Below are positions 1 through 11,175 of a stretch of DNA of 64,000 nt, one piece after another. The notes under the pieces are model-generated. The model worked only from the letters and a program-made list of their open reading frames with translations, did no database searches and was not told the origin of the DNA. This stretch comes from Symbiodinium natans (lineage: Eukaryota; Sar; Dinophyceae; Suessiales; Symbiodiniaceae), in the NCBI GenBank assembly GCA_905221605.1, contig CAJNDS010002580.1, positions 289,693 to 353,692 of the forward strand, read 5' to 3'. Positions within the stretch are counted from its first letter, which is position 1; each line of letters starts with the position of its first letter. Made by a program: the position numbers and the translations under genes.

Positions 1-2
1 CC

Positions 3-92
3 GTGGAGCTGGCAGCTTCCATGAAGAATAATGCAGAGAAGCTGGAAGCCTGCCTGAAGAAGGCGCTCCGCTCCAAAGTGCTCTACCAGTAG
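3..92 (+). CDS. 3' terminal exon of an unrecognised gene (partial at left edge)
   Basis: The reading frame starting at base 3 is open from the window edge to a TAG at 90-92 and gives 29 residues ending LRSKVLYQ. It contains a lysine/alanine/glutamate-rich amphipathic stretch (KNNAEKLEACLKKAL) typical of a C-terminal helix. The start and the rest of the gene lie to the left. No family can be named. Its + orientation matches every other supported gene in the window. Confidence 0.55.
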   Translation: MELAASMKNNAEKLEACLKKALRSKVLYQ

Positions 93-1240
93 CATCATGA
101 GATAAACTCGTTTCTTGATTGCCAGTGGTGGTTCGAGTGACCACATGCGTGAGCAGGGGGGCTGTATCTTCACATTCTCACTGTCAACATGGACGGTCAT
201 GAGCTCTCACGTGTCGAGAGTGCGAGGCAGAAGAGTTGGGGTTCAAGGGCCTGGACAGGGTGCGACGGCGCCTTCAGAGCATGAGATTGTCGATGGAAGG
301 CAACGATCTTAGCTGGGGTTTGGAGCGCTGCGTAGAGCATGTTTGTTCAGGTTTTTTGTGCTCTAGACCTGCTGAAACTGGAGGTAGGGGTCCGCGACGT
401 GTTGTGCGGAGTGTGGCCGCGAGCTCGAGGGATCCTAGCACGAGGGCAGTCCACTTGACATGAAGCCTTTTGAAGCCGTCCTACTTTGTCTGCTTTTGAA
501 GGCTTTTCAGAGGCAGCCGCAGGAGCCGCTGCCTCTGCAAAGGGAGCAAAGTTCTCCCCTTGGAGGCAAGGATTCCGAGGATGTTTGGAAGAGAGCAGGG
601 AGCTCATGGTCCAGTGGTGGGCCAAGCTGCTCGTCAGCGCACATCCTCATCTTGACCTTTGACCTGGGTGGTGGATGTGGTGGTGAGCTGCAGGTCAGAA
701 GCCTGTGCAAGCAGGCGATCAAGGGAAGCAGGACGGGGTTTGATGTCGATGAGCAGGATAGATGGTCTCAGCTCCTCCAAAGATCAGGATTGTCGGTCCG
801 CCATGTTCGGCACTTGCCCCGCATGATCAAACGATGTGAGCGATAGAATCATCTTCTTGCCCAGCCGGAAGTAGCCCTATTGCCAGTGTGTTGCATGCAA
901 CAGGAAAAAGGAAAGGATAAATGTTTCAGTGAACCAAAAGATACCAAAAGTGCACGGTATCCATCATCCCCCAAACAGCTTCCCACCAGACTGGAAGCTT
1001 TTGCTGGAATACACACATGTCGGAGCGTTGATGCAGTTGTTTGGCTGCATCCAGAATTGGTCCGAGCGAGTTGTGATCTCATCGCTTCATTTAAACGGAT
1101 TTTGTACCCGTATATTTACTAATACACATGTGCACACAGCTTTGAGTGCCAGGCCCATCCTTTGCAATAAGGTCCGATGAGCCGAGCTCAAGACAGGTAA
1201 AGTAGAGGTCAATCAATGGACACCTCATGGAAGGCAACTG

Positions 1241-1306
1241 AAGACGGCTATTGAAGACGGTAATGGTCCGCCAAAGACGGCTATTGAAGACGGTAATGGT
1301 CCGCTA
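1241..1306. repeat. Two-copy 33-bp tandem duplication
   Basis: The block starting AAGACGGCTATTGAAGACGG at 1241 recurs at 1274 with a single-base difference near its end (CCGCCA versus CCGCTA). Each copy also contains AAGACGG twice, so it may have grown from a shorter unit. No function can be assigned. Confidence 0.85.
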
Positions 1307-1937
1307 AAGTCGCGGGTGACCACAACGAAGCCCGCCGGTCGACGTCTGATCAGTCGATGCACGGCTGTATGATGAGCATGGCCGTCAGGATAAGCGGATG
1401 CACTTCGAGGACGTGCAGGATCCACAGGTGCACAAGTTTGCACCTTCTGGTACAGTAGTAGACCGATGTAGACTGTTTCGGCTGGCACGATTTGAGTTGA
1501 GAGGTTCGGTGCACGAACTTAATCTTCATCGACCTTGAGACCACCTCGGGATTCTACGACTTCGATCAGAGGCCGAAGATCCTGGAGGCAAGACGACATG
1601 CCATTGTGCAGTGAATCACGCACACATCAAGCAGGTCATTATCTCGCTTAGGTGGCGATCATCGTCACTGACAGGGACCTTTGTGAGCTGGACCGCGGAC
1701 ACTGGGCCAGCTGCCGAGACGTCATGCAGGGCAAATCTCGCACTGTCCTGCGGCGATCTCCGGGCATCACTGAAGTTGAATACTATATAACACTAGCAGC
1801 AAAAATTGCGTGAGCATGGGCTAGGACTTGCTTAAGGGCCGGACCTCGTATGTGGTTCTCGGCTCATATGTGCACACCTCTTCCTTTCCTGGGGCCATTT
1901 GTTTCTTGCGCTTGGTCAGACATCCGAGCCTCACAGT

Positions 1938-1953
1938 GGGGGGGGGGGGGGGG
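1938..1953. repeat. Homopolymer G16 tract
   Basis: Sixteen consecutive G. Similar tracts occur at 10688-10710 (C23), 39820-39839 (G20) and at the ends of the inverted-repeat element at 41.7-43.8 kb. Two of these clearly belong to mobile-element termini. No inverted repeat was seen around this one. Confidence 0.9.
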
Positions 1954-2056
1954 TGTGGCTCATGTGCAAATACAAGGTATTGCTATGTGCACTAAGTGAG
2001 CCCCTGCCGTTGCTAAATCATGCAGAGCACCTGGTAGGTCATTGAAAGTTGCCCAG

Positions 2057-2124
2057 GTGCTGGGAGGATTCAGCCAAGAGGAGTTAGAAGGCCTTGGAGA
2101 GTTTCACAAGGCGTGGCAGTGGAA
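2057..2124 (+). CDS. Candidate internal exon, unrecognised gene
   Basis: After the acceptor GCCCAG, the frame reads VLGGFSQEELEGLGEFHKAW, an acidic helical sequence with coding-like composition. The left edge follows the AG|G acceptor pattern of dinoflagellate introns; the right edge is a guess. It may belong with the exons near 2582 and 3553. No product can be named. Confidence 0.35.
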
Positions 2125-2581
2125 GTCTTCATTATGCTTAGAATTTGATAACATGACTTGGAGACATGCGATACTTTGAATCTTGGGTGTTCTGCACAAG
2201 CCCCTCTTTGGGGCCTTGTACTTGTAGTGGGAGCAGTGGGAGCAGTCTTGTTGAGGAGAATTTTCGAGATGCCAAGCCTGGGGGAAGCTTCCCACCTTTG
2301 GATGGGTACAGCGGCTGCCATCTCAGAGTCTTTTTTTGTTCTTTTCTGACGCTTTTTGCTTTCTTTGCTGAGGTGGCAACGGCCTTTTCTCGGACATCTT
2401 GTCCTCCAGGCCCGCCTCGCTGAAGTGCATGCACGATGCCCTTCCCTGATGGTTTACGTGACGATTCCAGAGCATACAGTCGTGGCATTCAGCAGCTCAG
2501 GCTATCTACAGAGGTGCCGTCCTCAGTGACTGAGAGCTGGTGCACGAACTTGGTGCTGCCACCGTGCTCTTCTCTCTCCAG

Positions 2582-2640
2582 GAGGTGGAGGAGCAGGTCA
2601 TGCAGATTGTGACGCTGCCAGGAGCTCAGATGTGCCCTCA
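2582..2640 (+). CDS. Candidate internal exon, unrecognised gene
   Basis: The acceptor CTCTCTCCAG is followed by a frame reading EVEEQVMQIVTLPGAQMCP. A GC-type donor (CA|GCAAGA) could end it at 2640. The good polypyrimidine acceptor and amphipathic protein support a real exon; the parent gene is unknown. Confidence 0.4.
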
Positions 2641-3552
2641 GCAAGAATCGAGGACAGTGTTTGGCGTGCGTAAAAGTGTCCTCTGAAGCGCACGAGGCAC
2701 TGTCCTCCTGGTGAGTGCCCGTTGGCTGGAGCCCCGCTGTTCGGCATTCGGCACTCCTCGGCTCTAAGTCTCCAAAAATTCCCCAAAAACTCCATTAAAC
2801 TGCCTTGAAAATCCCTTAAACACAGGTTGGATATTCGGTTCAATGTGACCGAGAAGTGCTCAAGGACCGAATGCCCAGGCACCGTTCATGCTTTTCTCGT
2901 CCTTCGTTTCTTTGGCAGGCATTATGCCGGGTGAAATTCTGTGTGAGTTGCTTTAATTACCTAGTGGAGCTCTTCAGTCTTCACTCGGAGTCAGCATTTT
3001 GCACTAGAGGCACGCAATTGAACAGTACTGCAGTGTCAAGTTGCGACGTAATAAAGGCCCAAGAACGGCGTCCCTTTGCCAACGGTGGGCGGCATGGCCA
3101 AAGCGAGACCGAAACTGCACAAATCACGATGAATACATCCCGGGCACGCGCATGGCAAGCGTGCAAGCGCACTCCCCCGCCTACAAGAAACTTAGCATCC
3201 GTACTGATCGCAAACGTCACTCTGAATATCTGTGGGATTTTGTTCATGCTTCTGCTCCGTTGTTTGATGAGTTTGCTCGGCCAACCTCCGCTAGGCTGTA
3301 CCGCCATCTCAGCCACCAGATTGTTGATGCCTGCCTGGCATGTTCGGGGTGCTTTCAGAAAAATTGCGGCTCAATGAAGGTGAATATACGCTGTGTGCAC
3401 TCTTTAGCAGCTCCCCGGCCTGATGCCTGATGCAGGTCTCTGGTTTTTTCATCGTTGCTCGTCTATGGCTTCCTGAGCAATGGCAATACTGGGCACGAAT
3501 CTCGGCACACTCGGGGTCACTGGGGGTCAGAGACTCTGCATAGAGTCGCCAG
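2641..3552. other. Gap between candidate exons; nothing supported
   Basis: Open frames on both strands overlap each other (a 173-codon + frame and a 111-codon minus frame occupy the same bases). None shows a domain, repeat or codon pattern that singles it out. It is most simply an intron or intergenic spacer. Confidence 0.4.
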
Positions 3553-3717
3553 GATCGAAAGTCCAGCAACTACAACCACAGAGCGGTGAACGATGTGGAG
3601 GATGCAATCCAGGCTCTACGTGCCTGCCTTATACTGTATTCCTACTGCTGTTCAAAAGTGACTCATGTGAAGTGCGATGAAGCAGGGCTTGAAGTGTTCC
3701 CAGAGCATTGGGACTAA
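3553..3717 (+). CDS. Candidate C-terminal exon ending at TAA 3715-3717
   Basis: A + strand frame without a start codon runs from a stop at 3541 to TAA at 3715-3717. It contains VNDVEDAIQALRACLILYS, a cysteine-rich segment, and ends EAGLEVFPEHWD. The helix followed by a clean tail looks like coding sequence rather than chance. The left splice site is uncertain. It could be the last exon of the gene represented by the exons at 2057 and 2582. Confidence 0.4.
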   Translation, partial: DRKSSNYNHRAVNDVEDAIQALRACLILYSYCCSKVTHVKCDEAGLEVFPEHWD

Positions 3718-5367
3718 GGCTGGGTGAGAGACAAGTTCTTTTCCGAGAGCGTGCTTCCGTTTGGAGCAAGCAAGGCCCTGGCTTGGTCCATTGGTGTTTG
3801 AGTAGGAGCCCAAAGCAAGCGGAGCAAAGCGAAGTATGGGGCTCATGTTCTTGTTGGGCTCTTCCGTGGGCTTTCGTTCAGCCAGAATCAGGATTCTTCC
3901 AGCAGCTTCTCTGCTCTGAGCTTGCCGGGCATCTCACGAAAATAGGCCGCCAACTATGTAGCTGCAAACCAGTCTCGCAGTGTAACATCGTGTAAGCAAG
4001 GTAGCTAGAATCATTTGCCCTCCAGCAACTCTAGCAACTCCAGCGTCCTCTAGCCGGATGCAGCAGAGTGCCAGTTTGAACGCCCTGGGCATTCACAAGT
4101 AGTGAACAGCTGTGCGCAAGCTTCGTGAGCGCTGTGGCTGACAAAAGTGAGCGCATTCCGAAGCAGCAGCTTTAAAGCATCCTGCATGCGCCATGCCGCT
4201 ATGCAATTTGCAACTCGGACCCGGCACGGATTTAATGATCAGAAACGGTTGAATGTCATACTCGACGATGGACTCAATTCGCGATGTAGAGTCTTTGCAG
4301 CGTGCTGCCGGCAATTCGGTTTGCGTGCAAACCATGCAACCTCTGTAGCCTGCCCGGTCCTTTGCTTTCTTCTACTCGAGGCCTCGTCGAGCCCACGGCA
4401 ACCACAAGAGGCTGGCTCATCTTGCTGTAAAAGGGTTCCACTTCGACGTCAAGACACTGGTCTCCCGCCTTGACGTCCAGCGCAAGGCGCATGGCTGGTG
4501 GGCGCCGAGTAAGCGCTGTACCCAGAACCACGGGGACTACAGCCCATTTCAAGAATTATAACTATAACTCTGTACCAGGAACGGAGGCGTGTACAGTTTC
4601 TGTTTCATGCCCCCTCGTTTTTTTGTTACATCTTCGTCGGTTCCGGTTCCTGTTACACCCGTCACCCGCCGCCGCCCGCGAGAGGGCCGCCCTTTGCTTT
4701 TCCGGCAGTCCTGTAGCTGCCTGTGTTCGCTCAAACTTTGTCGGACGATCGCAGAACGTCGTGGCTGCCGCAGTGTGTCAGCTGCTCACGCACAGGGCTG
4801 TGATGATCAGGTGCGTAACTGTTGACATCTTCAATGATATGCGGATCGCGAACATTGATCCAATACTCAAGAGAGCATGCTGCCACACGCCATCGGGGAG
4901 CCCATCCCAGGGCGTCGCCGCCTTGCTGACGAGCTCGGCAACGACGCCCGCGCTGCATCCGTCCAGAGAGACGACCGCCGCATCACTATGTGTCGCGAGG
5001 GCTGCGCGCACATGTGCAGCGACGGTGTCCGTGCCAGGCGTGTGGCAGGTTTGACTCCATGGCCTCCTCGTCTTGCCGCAGGAGTTTCACGTGTTCCGCT
5101 CGCCCCCGCGAGCTTCACGTATACAGTGCCGAGGCGACTGCCAGAAGGGTGGGTGGACCGGTTGATCGGGCTGATCCTGCAGGATCTCATAGCGCCTCAG
5201 GGCGACGGGTGGGGCACGCCTGGTGACGTTTGCAGTGCACGTGCTCTGAGGGCATGACCCGATCTTGACACCATTCTTGGCAACCTACGCCGTGTCCGTG
5301 TGTGCAGAAGGCCACTGGTCGTCAGCGCAAGCTGCATGCTCTCAAAATCCCTGGCATGAACACCCGG
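3718..5367. other. Spacer with no supported gene
   Basis: Many short overlapping frames on both strands, none recognisable. From about 4600 the base composition becomes GC-rich, as in the retroelement island that follows, so the right part is probably degenerate repeat. Confidence 0.4.
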
Positions 5368-5640
5368 CTACGCCTGTTGCGGACCGCAGCTACTGCCCGT
5401 TAAAAGACGCGAGAAAAAGCAACACTGTATTATCCAGATCATGTGTTTGGAGATGCCATGGTCGCGGAGAGCTTGCCACAAAGCTTGCCAATCCACTCGG
5501 TCAAACTCCGTGGAAAGATCACGACTCTCCGCACCCCCTTTGGGCAAACCAAATGCTCTCGATGTATCAACAACGATGTTTGTCGTCAACAAAAGTTCTT
5601 CCAGACGTCGACCTTGTCTGAACCCATGCTGTTCTTCAGG
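5368..5640 (-). pseudogene. LINE-type reverse transcriptase fragment, minus strand
   Basis: On the minus strand the frame reads QHGFRQGRRLEELLLT near 5600 and then FDRVDWQALWQALRDHGI and SKHMIWIIQ near 5450-5510. These match the usual LINE/L1-like reverse transcriptase order: the QHGFR-type fingers motif, then motif A (normally D-x-x-K-A-F-D) before a helix ending in W-I. The catalytic motif A is altered (STEFD) and nothing corresponding to the YADD box is present. The fragment is therefore a truncated, inactive copy. The family is an established one; its lineage within LINEs cannot be fixed from this fragment. Confidence 0.75.
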
Positions 5641-5739
5641 TTGGCCGACTTATCCCGACTTCTAACACTCGCCTCCTTGACCAAATAAGGAAACGCTTCA
5701 TACAACAATCGCAATGAGACGATCGGCTCTTGGTGTGCG

Positions 5740-6250
5740 CGCTCGTTGACAGGGCGCTTGCCCACCACCCTCCATGAGGACCCCTCGACGCCACTTTGCG
5801 CTGCAGCAGGCGCCAGACCCGCTGCCACGCCGCCAGCGAACCGGACCCCGCTGCTGCTGACGCTCCGGCGCTGAGCGCGCGGGGATACACGGGGGCAGGG
5901 ATGCGCCGTGGAGGCATGGCCAATGCCGCGTGAGCCTGGCGGCACGGCCGTCCCGCCTGAGCCCGTGACCTGTGGCACGCAACGCGAACGCGGCCGGACT
6001 TCGCGCAGGTCTCGTCTCGCTTGCGCGCGTTGGCGCTGCAAGCTGCGCCTCAACGCTTGCGCGGCGCACTACGGACTGCATGCAGTGCACTGCGAACTGC
6101 GCCTCGCCACGGCCGGGGGATCGCTGCGCGAGCGCGTGCGAGGCTGGAAGCTTTTCTTGCTCGCGCCCCGCATGCTGCACCGGGCGCCTGGAAGCGGCCG
6201 TGCGCCGCCTGCTGAGCTTGACCGACGCAGCCAGCTTCTTCCGTATTAAA
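5740..6250 (+). pseudogene. Degenerate 5' fragment of the island's second retroelement family
   Basis: Near 6125-6200 the + strand frame reads RGWKLFLLAPRMLHRAPG. This matches RAWKLFLLLPRLLLARC in the better copy (near 12.11 kb) and RAWKLFLLTPRLLQRAAG near 7.03 kb, so it is the same N-terminal region. The flanking GC-rich sequence is too decayed to align by eye. The homology ends at about 6245, where AT-rich DNA begins. Confidence 0.55.
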
Positions 6251-6590
6251 GGAGCGAAGGAAAAGGAATGCAATGGAAAGAAGTGAACGAAACTAGTGAA
6301 TTAAATGTACGGGTGAGTGAGTGATTGAAAGATATTGAAAGCATGAACTGTGAGAAAGCGTAAACTCTGGGCCTTTTCATGCGACCTTGTTAACCTAGAG
6401 AATGAAGGGGTTAATGTTGGTACTACAGGGATGCGATTCTATGATCAACAGAGTGAGAACGTGAACCCCTTAAAAATAAGAAGTGAGACCGCGTTCATAA
6501 TGTTGCCAATGTACGCACGGAGCTGTAATTTAATAATTGATCGTGAACGCGGAGACGAAATAAGCATACTAATGTAACACCGCGTTTCGT
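6251..6590. other. AT-rich segment between two retroelement fragments
   Basis: The base composition shifts abruptly from very GC-rich to AT-rich at about 6245 and back at about 6590. No terminal repeats, coding frame or RNA gene were recognised. It may be unrelated host DNA between two insertions, or a decayed 3' end of the left fragment. Confidence 0.45.
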
Positions 6591-8820
6591 CGGGCTCGCG
6601 CGTTGCCGCCCGCCGCGCCTTCGCCAGGCGCGCCGCTTGAGCTGCTGCCATCACCGCCCCGGCTGCTCAACCCACACGTGGCCCAAGGGCCGAGCCGGAA
6701 GTCCCGACACCGCGTGAGGCCCGACCCACGTCTCCCTGACGAGCGCGCCTGTCGCCACACCGGGCGACCAGCCCCCGGATGACTGTCTCGACGACGTGCA
6801 TCCCCAACACTGCCGATGGTGCTTCGCAGGGGGGCAGGCGCCGCCGTTGCAGGCATCCCCCCTTCTGCGTGGTCCAGCCTCGATGCAGTCGACCTCGTTG
6901 CCATTCGTTGCCGAATTTGGCGCGTGCGCCGGTCTTTTTGCGGTCTGGCGTGCGACAAACGTTCGTCCTCGCACTGCGCGCGCTTTGCGCGAGTCGTACG
7001 CGCGTGGCACGGCCCTTCAGCAGACCCGTGCCTGGAAACTGTTCTTGCTCACGCCGCGCTTGCTGCAACGTGCGGCGGGGTGAGGCCTCCCGCGTTCGCA
7101 GTGCCCTGACCTGTGCGGCAATTGCTCCGGGCACAGACGCAACTTTCGCTGCTTTGTCCGATCCTGAATGGCGCCCGCCGGCGCCCCTGCACGATGTGCC
7201 TGCTGCCCTCCTCAACTTCCAGCCGGACGCGCCGGCAGTGCTCACCAACGCCGCCATCGCTCAAGCTCTGCGGACTGCCAGGCGCGGCACCGCTGCTGGG
7301 CTGTCGGGTGCTACGTGCGAGCACTATAAGCTGATACTGACTCGACGACGCGGAGGCACTCGACCTGTTTGCGCACGCCGCCAACCTCCTCGTTGCCTCA
7401 CCGCGCTCCATATAAGCCTGGCGGGGGCGTTCGCGGCATCGCAAATGGCGATACATTCCGGCGTCTCGTGTCACGCAGCCTTGCCCGGACGTTTGCCGAT
7501 GCGTTCGACGAAGCGACCCGCCATACCAGTTCGCGCTGCAGACGCGGGCTGGCACGGACGCACTCTCAGGCATGCTCCGCGCCGCTGTCGACCTCGACCC
7601 TGCGGAGACCATCGTGTCATTGGATGGCCGCAGCGCCTATACGACACGATCAAGCGCAGTGCGTTTCTGCATGTTCCTGCGCAAGTTGCATGCCGTCTCA
7701 CCGCCCTTTCTAAGCATGGCGGCGGCGTCCGCGGGATCGCGACCGGCTGCGCCGACTAGTGTTGGCACGACAGTATGCGGACACGTTCGACCGCGCCACG
7801 AGGCCCTTCGAGCTCGCGCTTCAGGCCCGTGCGGGGACGGATTGCTTGGCAGCAATGCTGCGCGCGGCAAGCGAGTTGAATGCCGACGCCACTGCGACAC
7901 GGTCTCCCGGGCCGCCTGCCTGACGAAGCTCTGTGAGGTTGCTCCAGCCCTCGTGCGAGCGTGGCGCGGCAGCGATGTATGTCGCAGACTTTGATTGGCC
8001 CATGCGTTGATTGGGGAATCCAACACGCAAACTGGATTTCAGTTGGTTTGCCAGGGCCTGGTTGACCCCCCATGCTTTGGTGCTGTCCAACAAAGCATTC
8101 CGTCCACGGCGTTCATTGGGGAATTCTGATTTGGTAGTACTTTATTCGCCTTCGCTTGAACCGGTGCAAGCATTGGCGGTTCAGATGTATTTGGAAAGGT
8201 GGTTTCGACGTCCGTTGCCGTCAGTAGCGGAGCAGGATGCGCGAGGACGGGAGTGGGATGCGGCGCGCCAAATCGCCTTCCTCCCCGCGGCAACTGGCAC
8301 CCTCGGTCTAGCCAGCGCGCCTTGCCTGCGGGCAGCTGCGGCAGCGGGTGACAGGTTGCTCACCGAAGGGTGGGGTGCGCGCCCGGAGTGGGATGACTTG
8401 CTCCGCGGGGCGCACACACTGAGCCTTCAGAGCCTGGAAATTGGCTTCATGGCTGGCAGAAGCCGGGAGCTCGCGTACTCAACAAGTCCTATTGCGAGCG
8501 CCTCCTCTACAGCTTGTCGCCGAGTTCCCGAGCTCTGCTGCGCTCCCAGGCGGGCGCGCATGCCGGCGAGTGGTTGCGAGCCATCCCCACGGACGAGGGC
8601 ACACAGCCACACAGCTCCTGCCCTGCTCCTGCCGATGGATATGCAAGTCGCTCTCCGGCGACGCTTTCGCTTGCCGCTACCCTTCGCATCGGCCCGTTGC
8701 GGTGGACATGGCGAGCCAGGCTGCCGAGGTGTGGTGGACCAGCTGGTCGACCATCGCGCGGGAAGCCGTCGCCGCCGAAGGGGTGGTGGTCCCGGCGCCG
8801 ACTCGGCCTCGTCATACTGT
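6590..8820 (+). pseudogene. Broken, rearranged non-LTR retrotransposon copy
   Basis: Segments of a reverse transcriptase polyprotein appear in three frames in the expected order. RAWKLFLLTPRLL is near 7.03 kb, GTAAGLSGATCEHYKL near 7.29 kb, GGGVRGIANGDTFRRLVSR near 7.43 kb and the motif A region SLDGRSAY near 7.62 kb. At about 7685 the sequence jumps back to LTALSKHGGGVRGIATG, so the central region is present twice. The FLDD-type catalytic box is absent. After a 200-bp unrelated insert (about 7.99-8.20 kb) the C-terminal region resumes with ARQIAFLPAATGTLGL and, near 8.65 kb, ALRRRFRLPLPFASARCGG. Frameshifts and stops make it non-functional. Confidence 0.75.
7990..8200. other. Insert of unrelated lower-GC sequence inside the retroelement copy
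   Basis: Between the homologous blocks ending near 7.98 kb and restarting near 8.20 kb the sequence has no counterpart in the better copy at 11.3-14.8 kb. It carries two similar short motifs (CGTTGATTGGGGAAT near 8007 and CGTTCATTGGGGAAT near 8113), and a related CGTTCATTGGGGG recurs near 8900. It may be a small inserted element, but clean terminal repeats were not found. Confidence 0.4.
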
Positions 8821-8954
8821 GAACCGTGGAAGTCTAAACCGGTCATTGTTTTTGATGCAAAGCATTGGGGAGACAAAAACATGGAAGGCGTTACCGTCCA
8901 GCGTTCATTGGGGGTAAGCCGGTTTGTGACGTACCACGCTGCGCAAATATGGCA

Positions 8955-9700
8955 CACGTGACGCAGTTATCATGAGAAACTCGAGAGAACGCACTGGATC
9001 GAGCAGGGCCCTAACACGTAGGACAGGTGACTCAGCTATAATGACAGACGCGGGTGAATGCGCTGGGTCAAGCCGAATTTTCAATCATAGCACAAAGGAC
9101 TCAGCTATCTGACAAACGCGAGAGAATGCATCGGATCGAGCACAAGCGACTCAGATATCATCACAAACGCAGGAGAACTCTTTGGATCGAGTAAAGTCCC
9201 AATGTATAGACGGGCGACTCTGCTTTCATGACGATCACGGGAGAACACTCTGGGCCAAACAGAATCTTCAGTCATAGTACAAAGGAAACAGCTATCCTGA
9301 CAAGCATAGGAGAACACGATGTGTCGAGCAGAACCTTGAATCATAGCACGAACGACTCATCAGTTAGCTTGACAAGCGCGGGAGAACACACTGGGTCGAG
9401 CGAAATCCTTTAATATGGCTCAATCGACTCAGCTATCATAACAAGCGGGAGAACTCGCTCGGTCGAGCAACGTCCTAATGCATAGCACGGGCGACTCGGC
9501 TATCAGGACGTACGTGGGAGAACGTGCTGGATCAAGGAGTTCAAGACACAATGGATTCAACTGTCCTGAAAAATGGGCCAGCGCACTGCGTAAGTTTGGC
9601 ACAACTGACGCAGTTATCATGAGAAACGCGAGAGAACGATACTTCCATCATAGCACAAGGGACTCAGCTATCTTGACAAACGCGGGAGAATTCGTCGGCT
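8955..9700. repeat. Degenerate minisatellite, unit about 69 bp
   Basis: The motif GACTCAGCTATCATGAC and its variants recur at about 8960, 9029, 9098, 9148, 9216, 9285, 9354, 9426, 9493, 9608 and 9661. Between them lie similar blocks of the form GCGGGAGAACxCxCTGGxTCGAGC and CATAGCAC. Most spacings are 67-72 bp, with a few shorter or longer steps. About ten diverged units are present. The array directly abuts the retroelement copy. Confidence 0.85.
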
Positions 9701-10119
9701 GGCGCACCGGAACAGAACCCAACGATTCTAGTTTTCCTCTAAGCTCTAAATACCAATGCGGCTGTGCTTGCCTTGGTTTACGGAGACCGCTGCAGCTTAC
9801 GCGCGCCTTACGCACTCCTTACTCTAAAAGAGCTTTGCCAGACAGGTCTGTTTGTTCAGGCATCGTGGATATGTATCGTGGAAGGGCCAGGCGGACCCCA
9901 AAATGGGTGTATGCCTTCAAAACGCATCTCCAGTAAGCGGGGCATCGGTCACACGGAGCAACAAGTATATCGATCTACTTGCGGCAGAAAACCTCAGTAC
10001 GTGCAGTTCGGTCTACTCACAACCACCCGGGGCTTCGAAGATAGAACGCTCGGTACGTGCGCCTCGGTGCGCTCAATGTGCGCTCGGTTAGCCAGGGGCT
10101 TGGAAGATGAATACCCTGT

Positions 10120-10655
10120 GCCTGCATCTAGGTGTGTTCGGTCATTGCCGCAACGGTGCCGTCGTTCGTCTGGGGTTGTCCAAACTTCCCAAGCTCCCCG
10201 CGGGCGCTGCGTGCGGCTGCCCGCGCGGGCGCCGATGGTGGGGGCAGCTCCGATGCGCGTTGCAGCGCGCTGGCGAGCGCTGGCGCGGCCCACCGGCGAC
10301 GAGCACACAACGCTCGGGTGGGTCCTGGAGTTCGCCGAGGCTGAGCAACCCTCCAGGTTGCCCTTGCGTGCGTGATGCGCATGAGCTTGCTGCGATCGGA
10401 CATGCAGTGGAGAAAGACCTGCGAAAAAAATGAGAGGCTCGGAACTAAACCCTTCCTGGCGGCGGAAAAAGGCATGGGTAAAAAAAACAAAAACTCGCCT
10501 CCAGACACCTGCCGTGACCTTCGGCGTTTGCGGAGTACGCCTGTGGACATGCGATGCTTGCAACGCTTGGCAACGCTGCAAACAATGCTTGGGGGAACCG
10601 GCAACGCGGACGCGTGGCAACTGGCCGCCCTCCCGGGCGCGCTAGGCGGCCTCGA
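10120..10655 (+). pseudogene. Further fragment of the retroelement C-terminal region
   Basis: Near 10.56-10.65 kb the + frame reads LGGTGNADAWQLAALPGALG. It aligns with LGGEGPGEEAAWTAARLGAF followed by LPPSLGGLG of the copy at 11.3-14.8 kb. The homologous part stops exactly at the left end of the inverted-repeat element at 10657. The upstream GC-rich stretch (10120-10400) is probably the same family, but I could not align it by eye. Confidence 0.45.
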
Positions 10656-10656
10656 T

Positions 10657-11175
10657 TAATGTTGGACTCGCTTTAGTACGTAGGGGTCCCCCCCCCCCCC
10701 CCCCCCCCCCAAACAATTTTGGGGTTTTCGGGGATCCTGAATAATGTGGGCTGGGGCTGGGACGGGGCTGGGGGTAGGGCGGCTAGGGGTCGAGGGTTGA
10801 GGGGAAGCCTTGAAGCTTGAGGGTCTAAGCTTTCCAGGCTTTGTAGCTCCACGGTCGCCGGGGCTCCGCATAAATGCGGACCACCGAAACAACTTGCTAA
10901 AGCGAATCAGGGCAGCTCGTGGGCTACTCCCTTGGAAAATTGTTTGGGGGCCTGTTTCGTAATGAAATTTTAAAAAGAATTTAAATATGGCTGGACACCA
11001 ACAAAATCCGGAGTTTCTTATTCAAAACTGTTTTTATTTTTTGGTTCCCCGCGGGGAACCCCGGCCGGCAAACATCGCATAATTGAGGACCACCCTAAAC
11101 AATGGGGGGTCCCCTATAGGATTTCCGGAACATCGCATAATAGTGCCCCTTCTCACTAAAGCCCGTCCAACATTA
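10657..11175. mobile_element. 519-bp terminal-inverted-repeat element (MITE-like)
   Basis: The left end reads TAATGTTGGAC-TC-GCTTTAGT and continues to AGGGG. The right end, read on the minus strand from 11175, gives TAATGTTGGAC-GG-GCTTTAGT and then AGGGG. This is an imperfect inverted repeat of about 33 bp. Inside lie a C23 tract (10688-10710), AAACAATTTTGGGG and a mirrored AAACAATGGGGGG. No open frame is long enough for a transposase, so it is non-autonomous. The flanking bases allow a TA target duplication at most. It is inserted between two retroelement fragments. Confidence 0.75.
10688..10710. repeat. Homopolymer C23 tract inside the inverted-repeat element
   Basis: Twenty-three consecutive C just inside the left terminal repeat of the element at 10657-11175. 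The right end carries a shorter GGGGGG partner. Its length may be unreliable because homopolymers are hard to sequence. Confidence 0.85.

Larger units (their letters stand above)
93..2056. other. Intergenic or intronic stretch without a supported gene
   Basis: Only short overlapping open frames occur here, none with convincing family features. A 128-codon + strand frame (460-846) has no recognisable domain, and its composition is not better than its neighbours. The stretch contains a 33-bp tandem duplication (1241-1306) and a run of 16 G (1938-1953), annotated separately. Confidence 0.5.
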
